From: Gloeobacter kilaueensis JS1
Lineage (GTDB): Bacteria > Cyanobacteriota > Cyanobacteriia > Gloeobacterales > Gloeobacteraceae
Direction of reading: 5' to 3'
NCBI RefSeq assembly: GCF_000484535.1
Contig: NC_022600.1
Coordinates: forward strand, 2,914,001 to 2,978,000
DNA: 64,000 bases
Part shown: positions 31,745-41,255 of the stretch, piece after piece
Numbering within the stretch: position 1 is the stretch's first letter
Layout of the letters: every line of letters starts with the position of its first letter
Translations under genes and position numbers: made by a program
Notes under the pieces: model-generated
Seen by the model: only the letters and a program-made list of their open reading frames with translations
Told to the model about the DNA's origin: nothing
Database searches by the model: none

Positions 31745-32935
31745 ATGGTGCTCTCTGTTGTCCTGCTATTGCTGGCTGCCGCTGGTCTGGGGCTCAGCCT
31801 CTGGATTGTATTGCCCGCTCCGGTCTTTGCCCTGCTCACCCTCAGCATCGGTGCGGCGGAGGTGAGCCCCTGGCTGATGCTCTGGAATCTTGTGGTGCTC
31901 GGGCTTGCAGTCCTGGGCTTTCAGCACTCCCGGCCGCATCAGGTCGCGCTGGTGCTGGCCTGTGGGGGTCTTGCCCTGAGTGCCCTGCCGCTATTACAAC
32001 TGCCAGCCGCCCAGAAGCAGTTTTCAGCGGCGATGGCGGCAGCTTTTGGGCCAGATTACGAAGCCCGGATTGCGCCGCAGGTCCGAGCCCGGATGCGCTC
32101 CGCTCCCTTCTCGCTCATCGACAGCTTCAGAGGCATAGCCGACCTGCCGGTGCCGGTGACGAGCGTCCAGCTTGCGCGCACGCCTGTTCCCCTGCGCGTC
32201 GATATCTACCGTCCGCCCGCCCCAGGACCGCACCCGGCGCTGGTGGTTATCTACGGCGGTGCCTGGCAGCGGGGCGATCCCGGCCAGGATGCGCAGTTGA
32301 GCCGCTACCTGGCTTCGCGCGGCTGGGCGGTCTTTGCCATCGACTACCGCCACGCTCCGGCCTGGCGCTTTCCGGCCCAGATCGAGGACGTGCGGGCGGC
32401 CCTGGCCTTTATCCGGCAGCGGGGAGCTGAGTACGGAGCGGATCTGGGACGGGTTGCTCTATTGGGCCGCTCGGCGGGGGCGCAACTGGCGATGCTCGCC
32501 GCTTACACACCGGGTCTGCTGCCGGTGCGGGCGGTGGTGAGCTACTACGGCCCGATCTACCTGGCCGACGGCTACGCCGATCCGCCCCGCCCCGATCCGA
32601 TCGATACGCGCTCGGTGCTGGAAGCTTATCTTGGAGGGCCGCCGGCAGCGCAGAGCGAGCGCTACCGCCTCGCCTCACCGGGCAGCTACACCGACCGTCC
32701 CCAGCCGCCGACCCTGCTGGTCTACGGCGAGCGCGACAACATCGTAGAGGCAAAATTTGCCCGCAGATTGGCGCAAAGCCTGCGCGCCTCCGGCACCCAG
32801 GTGGCGCTACTTGTCATTCCCTGGGCTGGCCACAGCTTCGATGCGGTCTTCTCAGGACCGAGCAACCAGCTTGCGCTCTACTACACCGAGCGTTTTCTTG
32901 CCTGGGCCGTCGCCGAGACTAAGAACCGCTCGTAG
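31745..32935 (+). CDS. Alpha/beta hydrolase (esterase/lipase-like) with N-terminal membrane region
   Basis: A 396-residue protein. The first 90 residues contain about three membrane helices. The hydrolase domain follows, with the oxyanion segment VVIYGGAWQRGD, the nucleophile elbow GRSAG (Ser about residue 243), the acid in YGERDNIVE and the His in PWAGHSFD. The arrangement is that of the BD-FAE/acetyl-esterase group. It is a membrane-anchored carboxylesterase of unknown substrate. Its 3' end overlaps the convergent GHL10 gene by 17 bases. Confidence 0.88.
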   Translation: MVLSVVLLLLAAAGLGLSLWIVLPAPVFALLTLSIGAAEVSPWLMLWNLVVLGLAVLGFQHSRPHQVALVLACGGLALSALPLLQLPAAQKQFSAAMAAAFGPDYEARIAPQVRARMRSAPFSLIDSFRGIADLPVPVTSVQLARTPVPLRVDIYRPPAPGPHPALVVIYGGAWQRGDPGQDAQLSRYLASRGWAVFAIDYRHAPAWRFPAQIEDVRAALAFIRQRGAEYGADLGRVALLGRSAGAQLAMLAAYTPGLLPVRAVVSYYGPIYLADGYADPPRPDPIDTRSVLEAYLGGPPAAQSERYRLASPGSYTDRPQPPTLLVYGERDNIVEAKFARRLAQSLRASGTQVALLVIPWAGHSFDAVFSGPSNQLALYYTERFLAWAVAETKNRS

Positions 32936-35312
32936 TCGAGGCGGAGCGCATCTGACGCTCCAGGCGCGCTTCGGCGTAGCGCAACAGCGTATCGAGCGAG
33001 TCGAGCCGGTTCTGCCAGGTCTGGACGCGGTAGGGACGCAGGGTTTTTTCGTAGCCCAGCCAGTTATTTAAGCCGTCGCGGGTGCGGGCAACCTGCTCGC
33101 GGGCGGTGCGCAACCAGCCGGTGGTCGGTTGTCTGGTGAGCACATCGAGGGCGGCCTGGGTGCGGCTTACCTGGGCACGCCAGTCGGCGAGGGTGTAGTC
33201 GCCGACCCAGATCTGCTTTTGTTCGACTAAAAAGTCCCACTCTTTTTTGAGCGCCCCAAAGCGCTCGATCGCCGTCGAGATCGGGTCGCGAAACGGAATG
33301 AGCTGGGAAGCGGAGGAGGAGTTGGCGAGCATCTCCTGCTGGTTGTCTTCGAGGTGGGCGGCAGCAAAGAGCGAGTAACCGCCGGAGGGCAGGTCGCGCA
33401 CCGCCTGGAGCTGGTCGCGCAACTGGACCTGGGGCAGCGACATCAAGTTGAGGCTGGGCAGGATGAGCACCGGTGCCTGCTTCAGTTCGGTGACGGCGGG
33501 TTCGACCAGTTGCTGGAGGCGGCGGGTGTTGAGGGCGTAGGTCATCGGTACCAGCAGGTCGATCGTCCCCTGGGTGGACCAGCTTTCCCAGTCCTGCTGC
33601 AGTTGGCGCAACCGTTCGCCGGGGGGCTGGGGAAAAACCGCCGCTGAGAGGATGATCTGGGGCTTGAGGCGGCGCAGCGATTCGGAAGCCTGGGCGACAA
33701 AGTTGCTCACCTGCTCGGTCTTGAAGCGCTGCCAGAGCGACCAGAGCGAGCTTTCTTCGGGACTGATCTCGATCGGATCGACGCCCACCAGTTGGGTAAA
33801 CTGGCTGCGCGCCGCCCGCCCGTAGCCAAAGAACTGGCCCGCCGTGCGCTGCAGGGGATAGCGGATGTAGTCGAACTGGACGCCATCCACGTCGTAGCGG
33901 GTCACGATCTCCTGCAAAAGGCTGATCAAGTAGGCGCGCACTTCCGGGTTGGCCGGATCGAGCCAGTACTCGGGCTGGCTTGCCGGGCGAAGGCTACCTT
34001 TGCGGTTGGTCTGGGCCCAATCGGGGTGGGCGGCCAATACCGGACCGGGATAGTCCTGGGGCCGGTTGATGAGCACGTTGTGGCGGGTGTTGCCGGTAGC
34101 AAAAGTCCAGATCCAGGCGTGCAGTTCGAGTTTGCGCTCGTGGGCGAGCTTGACGGCGGCGGCCAGCGGATCCCAGCCCAGGGTGAGTGGGTTCTGGGCC
34201 GGGGCAATGCTGCTCGGGTAGATCGTAAAACCGGCGTTGACCGTCTCGAAGAAGACAGTGTTGACCCCCGATTGGGCGAGGCGGTCAAAGATCTTTTTGA
34301 GACCCTCCTCGGAACCCGCCCGCACGATCGTGCCGCGATCGAGCCAGATCGCCCGCACCTCCGGCAGAGCCGCTTTTTGTGAGGTCGGATAGTGCGACCA
34401 GAGATCTTCGATCGCATCTTCCCAGAGTGAGCGCGCCTGGCTGTCCTGGCCGTCGCGCAGAAGGGCCGGCAGATCTTTTAGCGTCTGCTCGGCGCGGGCA
34501 ATCGCCACCCGGTAGGCCGCTGGAAATTGTTCTGCGCCCTTGGAGCGGGCGTCACTGGTAAGCAGAGCACTTTCGACGCGGCCTAAAACCCCTTCGAGTT
34601 CTTTGGTCATCGCCGTCACCTCGACCGGGGCCAGCTTGAAGCCCTTGCCAATGCTGCCGGGTAAAAAGCGCTCGACCGCCGCCGCCAACCAGTCGCGATC
34701 AAAAGTTGGCGAAGTGAGCCCCCACTGCCAGCCCAGGTAGGTGGTTTCGTCGGTGATCAATACTGCCGGGGCACCGCTGCTGTCGTCCCAGTTGGCGGCG
34801 ACGCTGGCGGGGCTATCCTCGCTTCGGATAAGCACGCCCCCCTGCACAGTGCTCACGGTATTGCCCAGTTTGGCCCAGGGCTGGCTCAATTGCACCTGGG
34901 TATGGGCGGGTGCGGCAAGGGGTTGCAACCAGTAAGACCCGAGCAATTGCTTGAGCGCGTCGCGCACCTCCGGGGGCGAGTCGGCCCCGACAGGCCCACT
35001 CACAATCAGCCGCCCACCTGCTTCTACCCACTGCTGGAGGCCCGTCACCTGCTCGATCGTGAGCGTTGTCAGGTTCGGCAAAAACACAACCTTTGCCTCA
35101 CCCAGGTTGTCCGGCTTGAGATCGTCGAGGGACAGAACGCGATAGCGCAGGTTAAGCCGCTCGATGCGGCCCTTCAGCGTGTCCCACATGCCTGGATCTG
35201 GGGGCTTGACGACGACCAGCGGCGTCGCCTGGGCGGCAAACGCCAGGGGGGCCGACGACCACCACAGCCAGAGCGCCAGGAGAAATCCCTTCCAACGGCT
35301 CACTCCGCACAC
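32919..35312 (-). CDS. GHL10 family glycosyl hydrolase-like protein, exported
   Basis: A 797-residue secreted protein. Signal peptide MCGVSRWKGFLLALWLWWSS...AFA. Residues 30-250 look like a glutamine-amidotransferase-like fold domain (VVFLPNLTTLTIEQVTGLQQWVEAGGRLIVSG). The GHL10 (former DUF187) barrel follows: EVRAIWLDRGTIVRAG, GVNTVFFETVNAG, LELHAWIWTFATGN, and YDVDGVQFDYIRYP with the Asp/Tyr of the family. The C-terminal 170 residues are helical. The family acts on polysaccharides, possibly peptidoglycan, but is poorly characterised. Confidence 0.9.
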   Translation of the reverse strand: MCGVSRWKGFLLALWLWWSSAPLAFAAQATPLVVVKPPDPGMWDTLKGRIERLNLRYRVLSLDDLKPDNLGEAKVVFLPNLTTLTIEQVTGLQQWVEAGGRLIVSGPVGADSPPEVRDALKQLLGSYWLQPLAAPAHTQVQLSQPWAKLGNTVSTVQGGVLIRSEDSPASVAANWDDSSGAPAVLITDETTYLGWQWGLTSPTFDRDWLAAAVERFLPGSIGKGFKLAPVEVTAMTKELEGVLGRVESALLTSDARSKGAEQFPAAYRVAIARAEQTLKDLPALLRDGQDSQARSLWEDAIEDLWSHYPTSQKAALPEVRAIWLDRGTIVRAGSEEGLKKIFDRLAQSGVNTVFFETVNAGFTIYPSSIAPAQNPLTLGWDPLAAAVKLAHERKLELHAWIWTFATGNTRHNVLINRPQDYPGPVLAAHPDWAQTNRKGSLRPASQPEYWLDPANPEVRAYLISLLQEIVTRYDVDGVQFDYIRYPLQRTAGQFFGYGRAARSQFTQLVGVDPIEISPEESSLWSLWQRFKTEQVSNFVAQASESLRRLKPQIILSAAVFPQPPGERLRQLQQDWESWSTQGTIDLLVPMTYALNTRRLQQLVEPAVTELKQAPVLILPSLNLMSLPQVQLRDQLQAVRDLPSGGYSLFAAAHLEDNQQEMLANSSSASQLIPFRDPISTAIERFGALKKEWDFLVEQKQIWVGDYTLADWRAQVSRTQAALDVLTRQPTTGWLRTAREQVARTRDGLNNWLGYEKTLRPYRVQTWQNRLDSLDTLLRYAEARLERQMRSASTTSGS

Positions 35313-35398
35313 CCTTTGTCAGGTTTACTCTTGAGGAAGTTTAACAAAATATCAAGCAGATCTTGCGATCGCCGCTGCCAATTGAGAATTTGGTCCCC

Positions 35399-37420
35399 TC
35401 AAAAACCCAGTTGCAGTCCGAGACCGACCGACACGGCGTTGTCGGCGCGCACCCTGAGGCTCTGGTAGGGCGACAGTCCGAGGGCGTTGGTGGCAAACAG
35501 ATCGAACGACAGCCCGCCGAGGCCCGGCGCAAAGCGCACCCCCGCCTGCCAGGGCATCAGTTGGGCCAGGCTGTCGCCCACAAAAGCGTTCTCGCCGCGA
35601 AAGACAGGCGTCACCTGGGCGATGAGATCAAGGCCAGGAAAGACGCGCAGCGAACCGCCGAAGCTGGCCCCAATCAGGGGAGAGCGGTCGCCGCCGCGCT
35701 GGAGGTAGACGACTTTTGGGTTCACCCAGAGGCTGTGACCGGCAGGCAACGTGTACTGGGTCGGAAAAGAAAGGGAGATGACAAACAGTTCACCGATATT
35801 TTCGGTGGCAAGACCGATCAAGTTGGGCGGAATCGGCCCCCGGTCTCCGGCGGGGGTCTGCCCAGGGACCGGCGGGCAGAGCGTCGGTTGTCCGTTGATC
35901 GCCTGCTCCAATCCGTTGCGGGTGCCGTTGATGAAGTTACAGGCGCGGCTGGAGGTGCGCCCGATCGTAAAGACGCCGCTTAAAGTAAACGGATCGCCGC
36001 TCGGCTGGTGCAAAAAACGAATCTTGGTACTGAGGCCGCCGTCGGACTCGTCCGGGCCCGCCGGGGCAAAATCGCCATAAAAACCCGCTTCAAAGTCGTT
36101 GAGGGTTCCGGCGCGAAAGGCGGCAGCGAAGGTACCGGTGCTTGCCACCAATCGAACCTGGTTGGTGCCCTGGCTCACGGTGCTGCCGTCGAGCAGATCG
36201 AAGCTCGCCGGAATATAGAGGCGGCGCACCTCCGGCGGCACCCCCGGCTCGAAGGTGTCGGCAAACTGGCGGTTGACGGGCAGATCTAAGAAGTACAGCA
36301 GCCGGTCCTGGGTAAAGGTGAGGCCGACGCCGATCGCCGTGTAACTATCGATGGCGGTGAACGACGGCGCGCCGGAGTTGGCGTAGGCGTTGCTCGCGAA
36401 GATATCGATGGCCAGGCGCGGGTTGACCAGATAGCGCAATCCGGCGTTGTAGACGAGCTTTTTGGTGGGCAGGCCGCTGTTGCGATCGACGGTGTTGTAA
36501 CCTGCCAGGATGAAGGTCGCATCGCCACGAATCTGGAAGCGCGGCGAGATCCGAAAGGCACCGCCAAAGCCGATACCGGCGGTGAGACCAAAGCGGGTGC
36601 TGACACCGGGATTGACGGGGGTGTAGATCGCACTTTCGCCTGGAAAATACGCGAGCCGAGGCGAGATCGTAAAGGCGTAGCGATCGTCGTAAGCCTTGTA
36701 GGTGATCGGCAGTTCAAGAGAAGGAATCAGTTGAATCGCATCTTGAGGACGGCCAATCGTGGGCAGGTTCGTCCCCGGCAGACCGGTGAAGGTAAAGGAC
36801 GGTCGGCTGAAGGTGAGGCCGACGACGACGCTCGATTTGCCTCCCAACAGATCGCCAAGCCGAAACTTGCCGAGGGCGGTGATGTCCTGAAAGATGTTGC
36901 CATTGTTGATGCCAAAGCGGCGCTGGACGACGTAGGGCCCCTGCACGCCGGGCACCGAACCGTTCGCCCCCTGCAGGTCGAGCGTCAGTTCGATGTCGTT
37001 ATTCAGTCCCCAGACGTACTCGGTGGACTGGTTGGTGATTAGATCGTCGTTGACCGCCTTTTCGGGCCGATAGATGCGCACCAGTTGCGTCTGCATCAAT
37101 TCGCCGTCGCGCAGGTGGGCAGCGGTAACAAGACCGTAGGTGCGCTGATCGATCGCTTCGATGGGCGAGCGCACAAAGATCTGGGCTTTTTCGACCTTGC
37201 GCTGCAGCAGTTGCTCCAGGCTCTGGTTGCTGTTGTCGTTGAGCAGCAGCGAACTGTCGGTGCTCTGCTTTTGCAGGCCCTTGAGATCCTGGGCGGTGCC
37301 GGTCGGCTCGTCGGTGAGAACCTGCGAGCCGCTGCGGGCAAGCTGTGCCCAGCCCGGCTGGGCCAATCCGACGAGCAGAGTCAGAGCCGTACCCCAGAGC
37401 AACCGGTTCAAGGGTTTCAC
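35399..37420 (-). CDS. Predicted outer-membrane beta-barrel protein
   Basis: A 673-residue exported protein with signal peptide MKPLNRLLWGTALTLLVGLAQPGWA. After a Gln/Ser-rich helical stretch (LKGLQKQSTDSSLLLNDNSNQSLEQLLQRKVEKA), it consists of alternating amphipathic strands with periodic aromatic residues (VVVGLTFSRPSFTFTGLPG, GLTAGIGFGGAFRISPRFQIRGDATF), ending SVGLGLQLGF with a C-terminal Phe, typical of outer-membrane barrels. I do not recognise the family or a substrate. Co-directional with the TonB receptor upstream but separated from it by a palindromic repeat. Confidence 0.75.
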   Translation of the reverse strand: MKPLNRLLWGTALTLLVGLAQPGWAQLARSGSQVLTDEPTGTAQDLKGLQKQSTDSSLLLNDNSNQSLEQLLQRKVEKAQIFVRSPIEAIDQRTYGLVTAAHLRDGELMQTQLVRIYRPEKAVNDDLITNQSTEYVWGLNNDIELTLDLQGANGSVPGVQGPYVVQRRFGINNGNIFQDITALGKFRLGDLLGGKSSVVVGLTFSRPSFTFTGLPGTNLPTIGRPQDAIQLIPSLELPITYKAYDDRYAFTISPRLAYFPGESAIYTPVNPGVSTRFGLTAGIGFGGAFRISPRFQIRGDATFILAGYNTVDRNSGLPTKKLVYNAGLRYLVNPRLAIDIFASNAYANSGAPSFTAIDSYTAIGVGLTFTQDRLLYFLDLPVNRQFADTFEPGVPPEVRRLYIPASFDLLDGSTVSQGTNQVRLVASTGTFAAAFRAGTLNDFEAGFYGDFAPAGPDESDGGLSTKIRFLHQPSGDPFTLSGVFTIGRTSSRACNFINGTRNGLEQAINGQPTLCPPVPGQTPAGDRGPIPPNLIGLATENIGELFVISLSFPTQYTLPAGHSLWVNPKVVYLQRGGDRSPLIGASFGGSLRVFPGLDLIAQVTPVFRGENAFVGDSLAQLMPWQAGVRFAPGLGGLSFDLFATNALGLSPYQSLRVRADNAVSVGLGLQLGF

Positions 37421-37530
37421 CTGTAAGGGAAGTCTCGGGAATTATAGCGTGGTCTGGCAGGAGCGCTGTTGTCCTCCTGCGGTGCTGGTCATTTGCTGGT
37501 TGATTTGTTTGGGTATTTGCTAAAACCGTT

Positions 37531-37705
37531 CCCCACCCCTCCTCACCCCCCCTGCCCCCCGCTCTCCTCCCCTGCCCCGCCGGGCAGAGGAGGAGAGGGG
37601 GGGTTCACTGTAACTGGGCTGCAGAGGGGTTAAGTGAAGTCAGTTGCAGACTTGTCATCGTCCCCTCTCCCCTTGTGGGAGAGGGGCTGGGGGTGAGGGA
37701 TGAGG
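37531..37705 (-). repeat. Palindromic intergenic repeat, copy 2 (intact)
   Basis: The reverse-strand copy of the element seen at 17935-18118. On the minus strand it reads the first hairpin CCCCTCTCC-CACAA-GGGGAGAGG, the linker with CCTCTGCAGCCCAGTTAC, then seven C and the second long hairpin around CCCGGCGGGG. It is the cleanest copy and shows what the IS110 target at 53007 looked like before insertion. The 298-base gap 37421-37718 holds this repeat and nothing else. Confidence 0.85.
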
Positions 37706-37718
37706 GGGCCAGGTCCAT

Positions 37719-40481
37719 TTAGCCGCCCAGTTCAACCCGTGCGCCGACGCGGAAGGTGGTGCCGGGGGCCGGGTTGCCGGGGAAGAACTCGTACTGGGTG
37801 TCGGTGATGTTGAAGACGTTGCCCAGGATCGTGAAGTTGGGGGTAACTGGCAACTCCACCGCCAGATCGAGCGTTCCCCAGGCACCGACGAAGGTATCGG
37901 TGCCGGGACGGCGCTTGCCGCTGTCGTAGCGGCCCACCAGCGAGACGAGCAGGCCCTTGTTGAGGTAGGTCAAAGTCGCAACGAGGTTGTTGAAGGGAAT
38001 GCTCGGATCTTGATACTGGTAGAAGAAGCTGCCGTTGACGATCGAATCGTTGAGGCCGAAGTTGCGGGCGTCGGTGTTGGTGTAGGCGACCCGCAGGCGC
38101 AATTGGTCGTTAATTTGCCAGTTGCCTTCGACCTCGATGCCCGAAGCGCGGCGACCGGCGATGTTCTGGATCTGCTGGACGATGCCCGATTGGAACGTCG
38201 GCGAATCGGGGTTGTTGACGTCCGGATTGACGAAGGTAATCGCCGTGAAGGTGTTGTTGAGGTAGGTGTTGAAGTAGGTCACCTTAAAGCCGAGATTGGG
38301 AGCCGGGGTAAAGTCAGCGCCAAAGTCGTAGGTGATGCCGGTCTCGGGCCGCAGGTTCGGGTTGTCGATAAAGATGCCTGAAATCACGTACAGGTCGGCG
38401 ATGTTGGGCGCGTTAAAGACCTGCGACCAGTTGCCGCGAAACGACAGCCACGGAAAAGGCGTCACCCGCAGGCCCGCGCCTGGAGTGACCACCTCGCCGA
38501 ACTGGGAGCTGCTCGTGTAGCGCAGGCCCACGTTCGCTTTGACCAGATCGCTGAAGCTGATGTCATCGACCAGAAACAGCGACGTGCGGGCGATGGCCCG
38601 ATCGAAGAACGATCGGCCCCGGCCCTGCTGCTGGTAGACCCGGTCCTCGATGAAGTTGACGCCAAAAGATAGCGTCTGTCCTGGCGAGAGCTGGGTGTTG
38701 ATCGCCGTCTGGGCCTCGAACTTGTTGCCGTCGGAGTAGGGCTGGGTCGTGCCTGCAAAGGCAATTTCGCCGATGCCGCTCGCCGTCGGACCGTTGACCG
38801 CCAGACCACCCAGGAGGTTGGTGTTGTAGAAATAGGGCGTCGGGCGCGAGGTCTGGAAGACCTGGCGGTTGAAGGCGACGTAGCTGTTGAGGCTGGTGGT
38901 GGGCGTCAGGTCGGCGTCCCAGTTGAGCGTGACCTCGACGTTGCTGGTCGAGCGGCGGGTAAAGAACAGAATATTCGCCAGCGCTCCTTCGGCTGCCGGG
39001 TACGGGTTGCCCGTGGGAAAGACCGTCTTGCCGTTGTAGCTGGTGTTGAAGGCGAAGGGCAGGCCGAACTGAAACTGGGTGGTGGCGGTGCCGATAGCGA
39101 GCAGGCCCGGACAGCTTGTCTCCCGCCCGTTGCGGTCGAGGGGAAAGAAGCGGTCCCCGGCGGTGGTGCCGTTGCCGTCGGGGGCGGCGGTTGCCCCGGC
39201 AATGCAGAGGTTGAAGTAGTTGGCCCCCGGTCCCTGATCGTCGAAGCGGTTGTTGCGGGCGTTGGCTCTCAGGGTGATCTTGTTGATCGGGTCCGGTTTC
39301 CAGGTAAATTTGCCGGTGTAGCTGTCGGCGGCGTTGTAGGCCGAATCCTGGATGCCCTGGACGGTAACAGGCGGCCCGACGGTGGGCTTCAAGTAGCCGT
39401 AGAGGTCGATGGGGCCAGTGTTGTCCGGGTCGTTGTTGCCGGGCCCGGCGATGTTGTTGGAGTTGCCGGAAAGAAAAGCGCCGGTGTTGGGATCGAACTG
39501 GGCGTTCGGATAGACGCCCGGTGTCGTCGTACCCGGCAGCGTACCGGCGTCGATCGCGTTCTGGGGCGGTTTGGAGTTGGCATTAGAAGACGGTCCGTAG
39601 AACTGGGTGGTGTTTGGGACAGTGATCTTGAAAGGGTAGTTGTTGAAGGCGACGACGCTGGAGAAGACCAGGTTGTAGCTAAACGTGTCGTCGCCGCCGC
39701 CGTACTTGCCCAGGTAACGGGTAAAGCCGTAGCTGCCCGCCTGGTATTCGAGGAGAAATTTGGGTGGTCCCTTGGGTGTTTCGGTGATCAAGTTGATGAC
39801 GCCACCCACCGAGCCCGCGCCGTAGCGCAGCGTCGCCCCGCCGGTCACGACCTCGATGCGCTCGAGATCATCGACGGAAATTTGGGAGAGAGCACTGCGG
39901 CCATTCTGGGGATAGGTGATGTTAAAGCCGTCTCTCAGTACCTGGAAGCGCTGGTCATCGAAGCCGCGCAAAAAGTTACCGCCGGCGTTGCGCACCCCGC
40001 CCAGCGAGGGCTGGCCGACAAAACCCGGAATCAACTGCAGCGCATCGGTGGCGGTCACTGCGCCCTGGGCCTTAAAGTCTTCTTTTTTGACGGCGTAGGT
40101 GGTGGCGGTCGTATCGCGCTGGCGGGTCGGGCGGCGGGTCGCCGTCACCGACACTTCATCGAGAATGTCCCCTTCTTCGCCGGGCTCCGCCGCCGTGGTC
40201 GGAGCGGGTTGGGCTGCCGGTTGGGCTGCCGGAGCGGCCTGGCTGACCTGCTGAGCAGTTACCGGCTTACTCCAGTTCCAGAGCGGCGGGGGGGGCACCA
40301 GATCTTCTGCCCGGCCCCGGTCGCGCTGGAGCAATTCCTTTGCACTCTCCAGCGGCAGTGTCTGGCTGTTGGCGGCGGCGAGGGTGCCTGTCGGTTTTGC
40401 CAGTGCTGCCGGGTGAGCGACAAGCGCCGGTACGAGCATGGCCCCGCAGAGGGCTCCACACAGTGGAATCGGTTGTCTCAT
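37719..40481 (-). CDS. TonB-dependent outer-membrane receptor
   Basis: A 920-residue receptor for siderophores or other large nutrients. Signal peptide MRQPIPLCGALCGAMLVPALVAHPAALA; then a linker and the TonB box-like EVSVTATRR. The plug domain is QGAVTATDALQLIPGF ... NAGGNFLRGFDDQRFQVLRDGF ... ERIEVVTGGATLRYGAGSVGGVINLIT. A 22-strand barrel ends near GTTFRVGARVELGG. ATG at 40481 follows AAGGAGTG nine bases upstream; the frame extends to 40643 but the extra residues are not signal-like. It shares an unusual N-terminal layout (leader, then ELLQRDRG-like segment before the plug) with the receptor at 61215. Confidence 0.93.
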   Translation of the reverse strand: MRQPIPLCGALCGAMLVPALVAHPAALAKPTGTLAAANSQTLPLESAKELLQRDRGRAEDLVPPPPLWNWSKPVTAQQVSQAAPAAQPAAQPAPTTAAEPGEEGDILDEVSVTATRRPTRQRDTTATTYAVKKEDFKAQGAVTATDALQLIPGFVGQPSLGGVRNAGGNFLRGFDDQRFQVLRDGFNITYPQNGRSALSQISVDDLERIEVVTGGATLRYGAGSVGGVINLITETPKGPPKFLLEYQAGSYGFTRYLGKYGGGDDTFSYNLVFSSVVAFNNYPFKITVPNTTQFYGPSSNANSKPPQNAIDAGTLPGTTTPGVYPNAQFDPNTGAFLSGNSNNIAGPGNNDPDNTGPIDLYGYLKPTVGPPVTVQGIQDSAYNAADSYTGKFTWKPDPINKITLRANARNNRFDDQGPGANYFNLCIAGATAAPDGNGTTAGDRFFPLDRNGRETSCPGLLAIGTATTQFQFGLPFAFNTSYNGKTVFPTGNPYPAAEGALANILFFTRRSTSNVEVTLNWDADLTPTTSLNSYVAFNRQVFQTSRPTPYFYNTNLLGGLAVNGPTASGIGEIAFAGTTQPYSDGNKFEAQTAINTQLSPGQTLSFGVNFIEDRVYQQQGRGRSFFDRAIARTSLFLVDDISFSDLVKANVGLRYTSSSQFGEVVTPGAGLRVTPFPWLSFRGNWSQVFNAPNIADLYVISGIFIDNPNLRPETGITYDFGADFTPAPNLGFKVTYFNTYLNNTFTAITFVNPDVNNPDSPTFQSGIVQQIQNIAGRRASGIEVEGNWQINDQLRLRVAYTNTDARNFGLNDSIVNGSFFYQYQDPSIPFNNLVATLTYLNKGLLVSLVGRYDSGKRRPGTDTFVGAWGTLDLAVELPVTPNFTILGNVFNITDTQYEFFPGNPAPGTTFRVGARVELGG

Positions 40482-40632
40482 GGTCCGTTCACTCCTTTGA
40501 TCACACTGTAGAGAGCAGGTCGCCTCCCCTGTTTTGGGGGTGAAAATGGCGATGCAATCTCTACTGTTCCCCATAGAGTACCAGCCGTCTGCGCACTGGA
40601 AGTATCGGACCGATCCTTTTCTAGAATTGAGA

Positions 40633-41247
40633 ATGTTTCGCACATCACCGGGAGGACCACATCTGCGCTACATCTGCTTCTACAAGCCCTACGGCGTTCT
40701 CACCCAGTTCAGCGACAGCCAGGGACGTCCGACGCTCAAGCACTTCATCGATGTCCCAGATGTCTACCCGGTGGGCCGTCTCGACCGCGACAGCGAAGGC
40801 TTGCTGTTGCTGAGCGACGACGGTGCTTTTGCCCACCGCCTCACCGACCCGCGCTACGGCCATCCGCGCACCTACTGGGCACAGGTGGAGGGCGTTCCGG
40901 AGGCGGCAGCCCTTGAGCGGCTGAGGATCGGTGTCGAGCTAGATCGGGTGCGCACCCGCCCGGCCCAGGTCGATGGGATCGCTCCACCTTCTTTGCCGGA
41001 GCGATCCGTTGCGATCCGCTACCGGGCCCATATTCCGACAAGCTGGCTGAGCCTCACCCTCACCGAGGGCCGCAACCGGCAGGTGCGGCGGATGACAGCG
41101 GCAGTGGGCCATCCGACCTTGCGCCTGGTGCGCGTCGCCGTCGGTCAGTTGTTTCTAGGCGACCTCGTTCCTGGCCAGTGGCGCGATTTGACGGCTCAGG
41201 AGTTGCGGTTGTCGATGCTCAAGCTTGCTTACAAACCAACCCGATAG
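40633..41247 (+). CDS. RluE/RsuA-family pseudouridine synthase
   Basis: A 204-residue RNA pseudouridine synthase lacking an S4 domain, like RluE. Markers are [16 protein letters not shown], the catalytic motif [21 protein letters not shown] with its Asp, [11 protein letters not shown], and [29 protein letters not shown]. The target is probably a 23S rRNA uridine. ATG at 40633 starts just before the conserved region; GTG/ATG codons upstream from 40534 are possible but lack family similarity. Confidence 0.9.
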   Translation: MFRTSPGGPHLRYICFYKPYGVLTQFSDSQGRPTLKHFIDVPDVYPVGRLDRDSEGLLLLSDDGAFAHRLTDPRYGHPRTYWAQVEGVPEAAALERLRIGVELDRVRTRPAQVDGIAPPSLPERSVAIRYRAHIPTSWLSLTLTEGRNRQVRRMTAAVGHPTLRLVRVAVGQLFLGDLVPGQWRDLTAQELRLSMLKLAYKPTR

Positions 41248-41255
41248 CTCCAGGT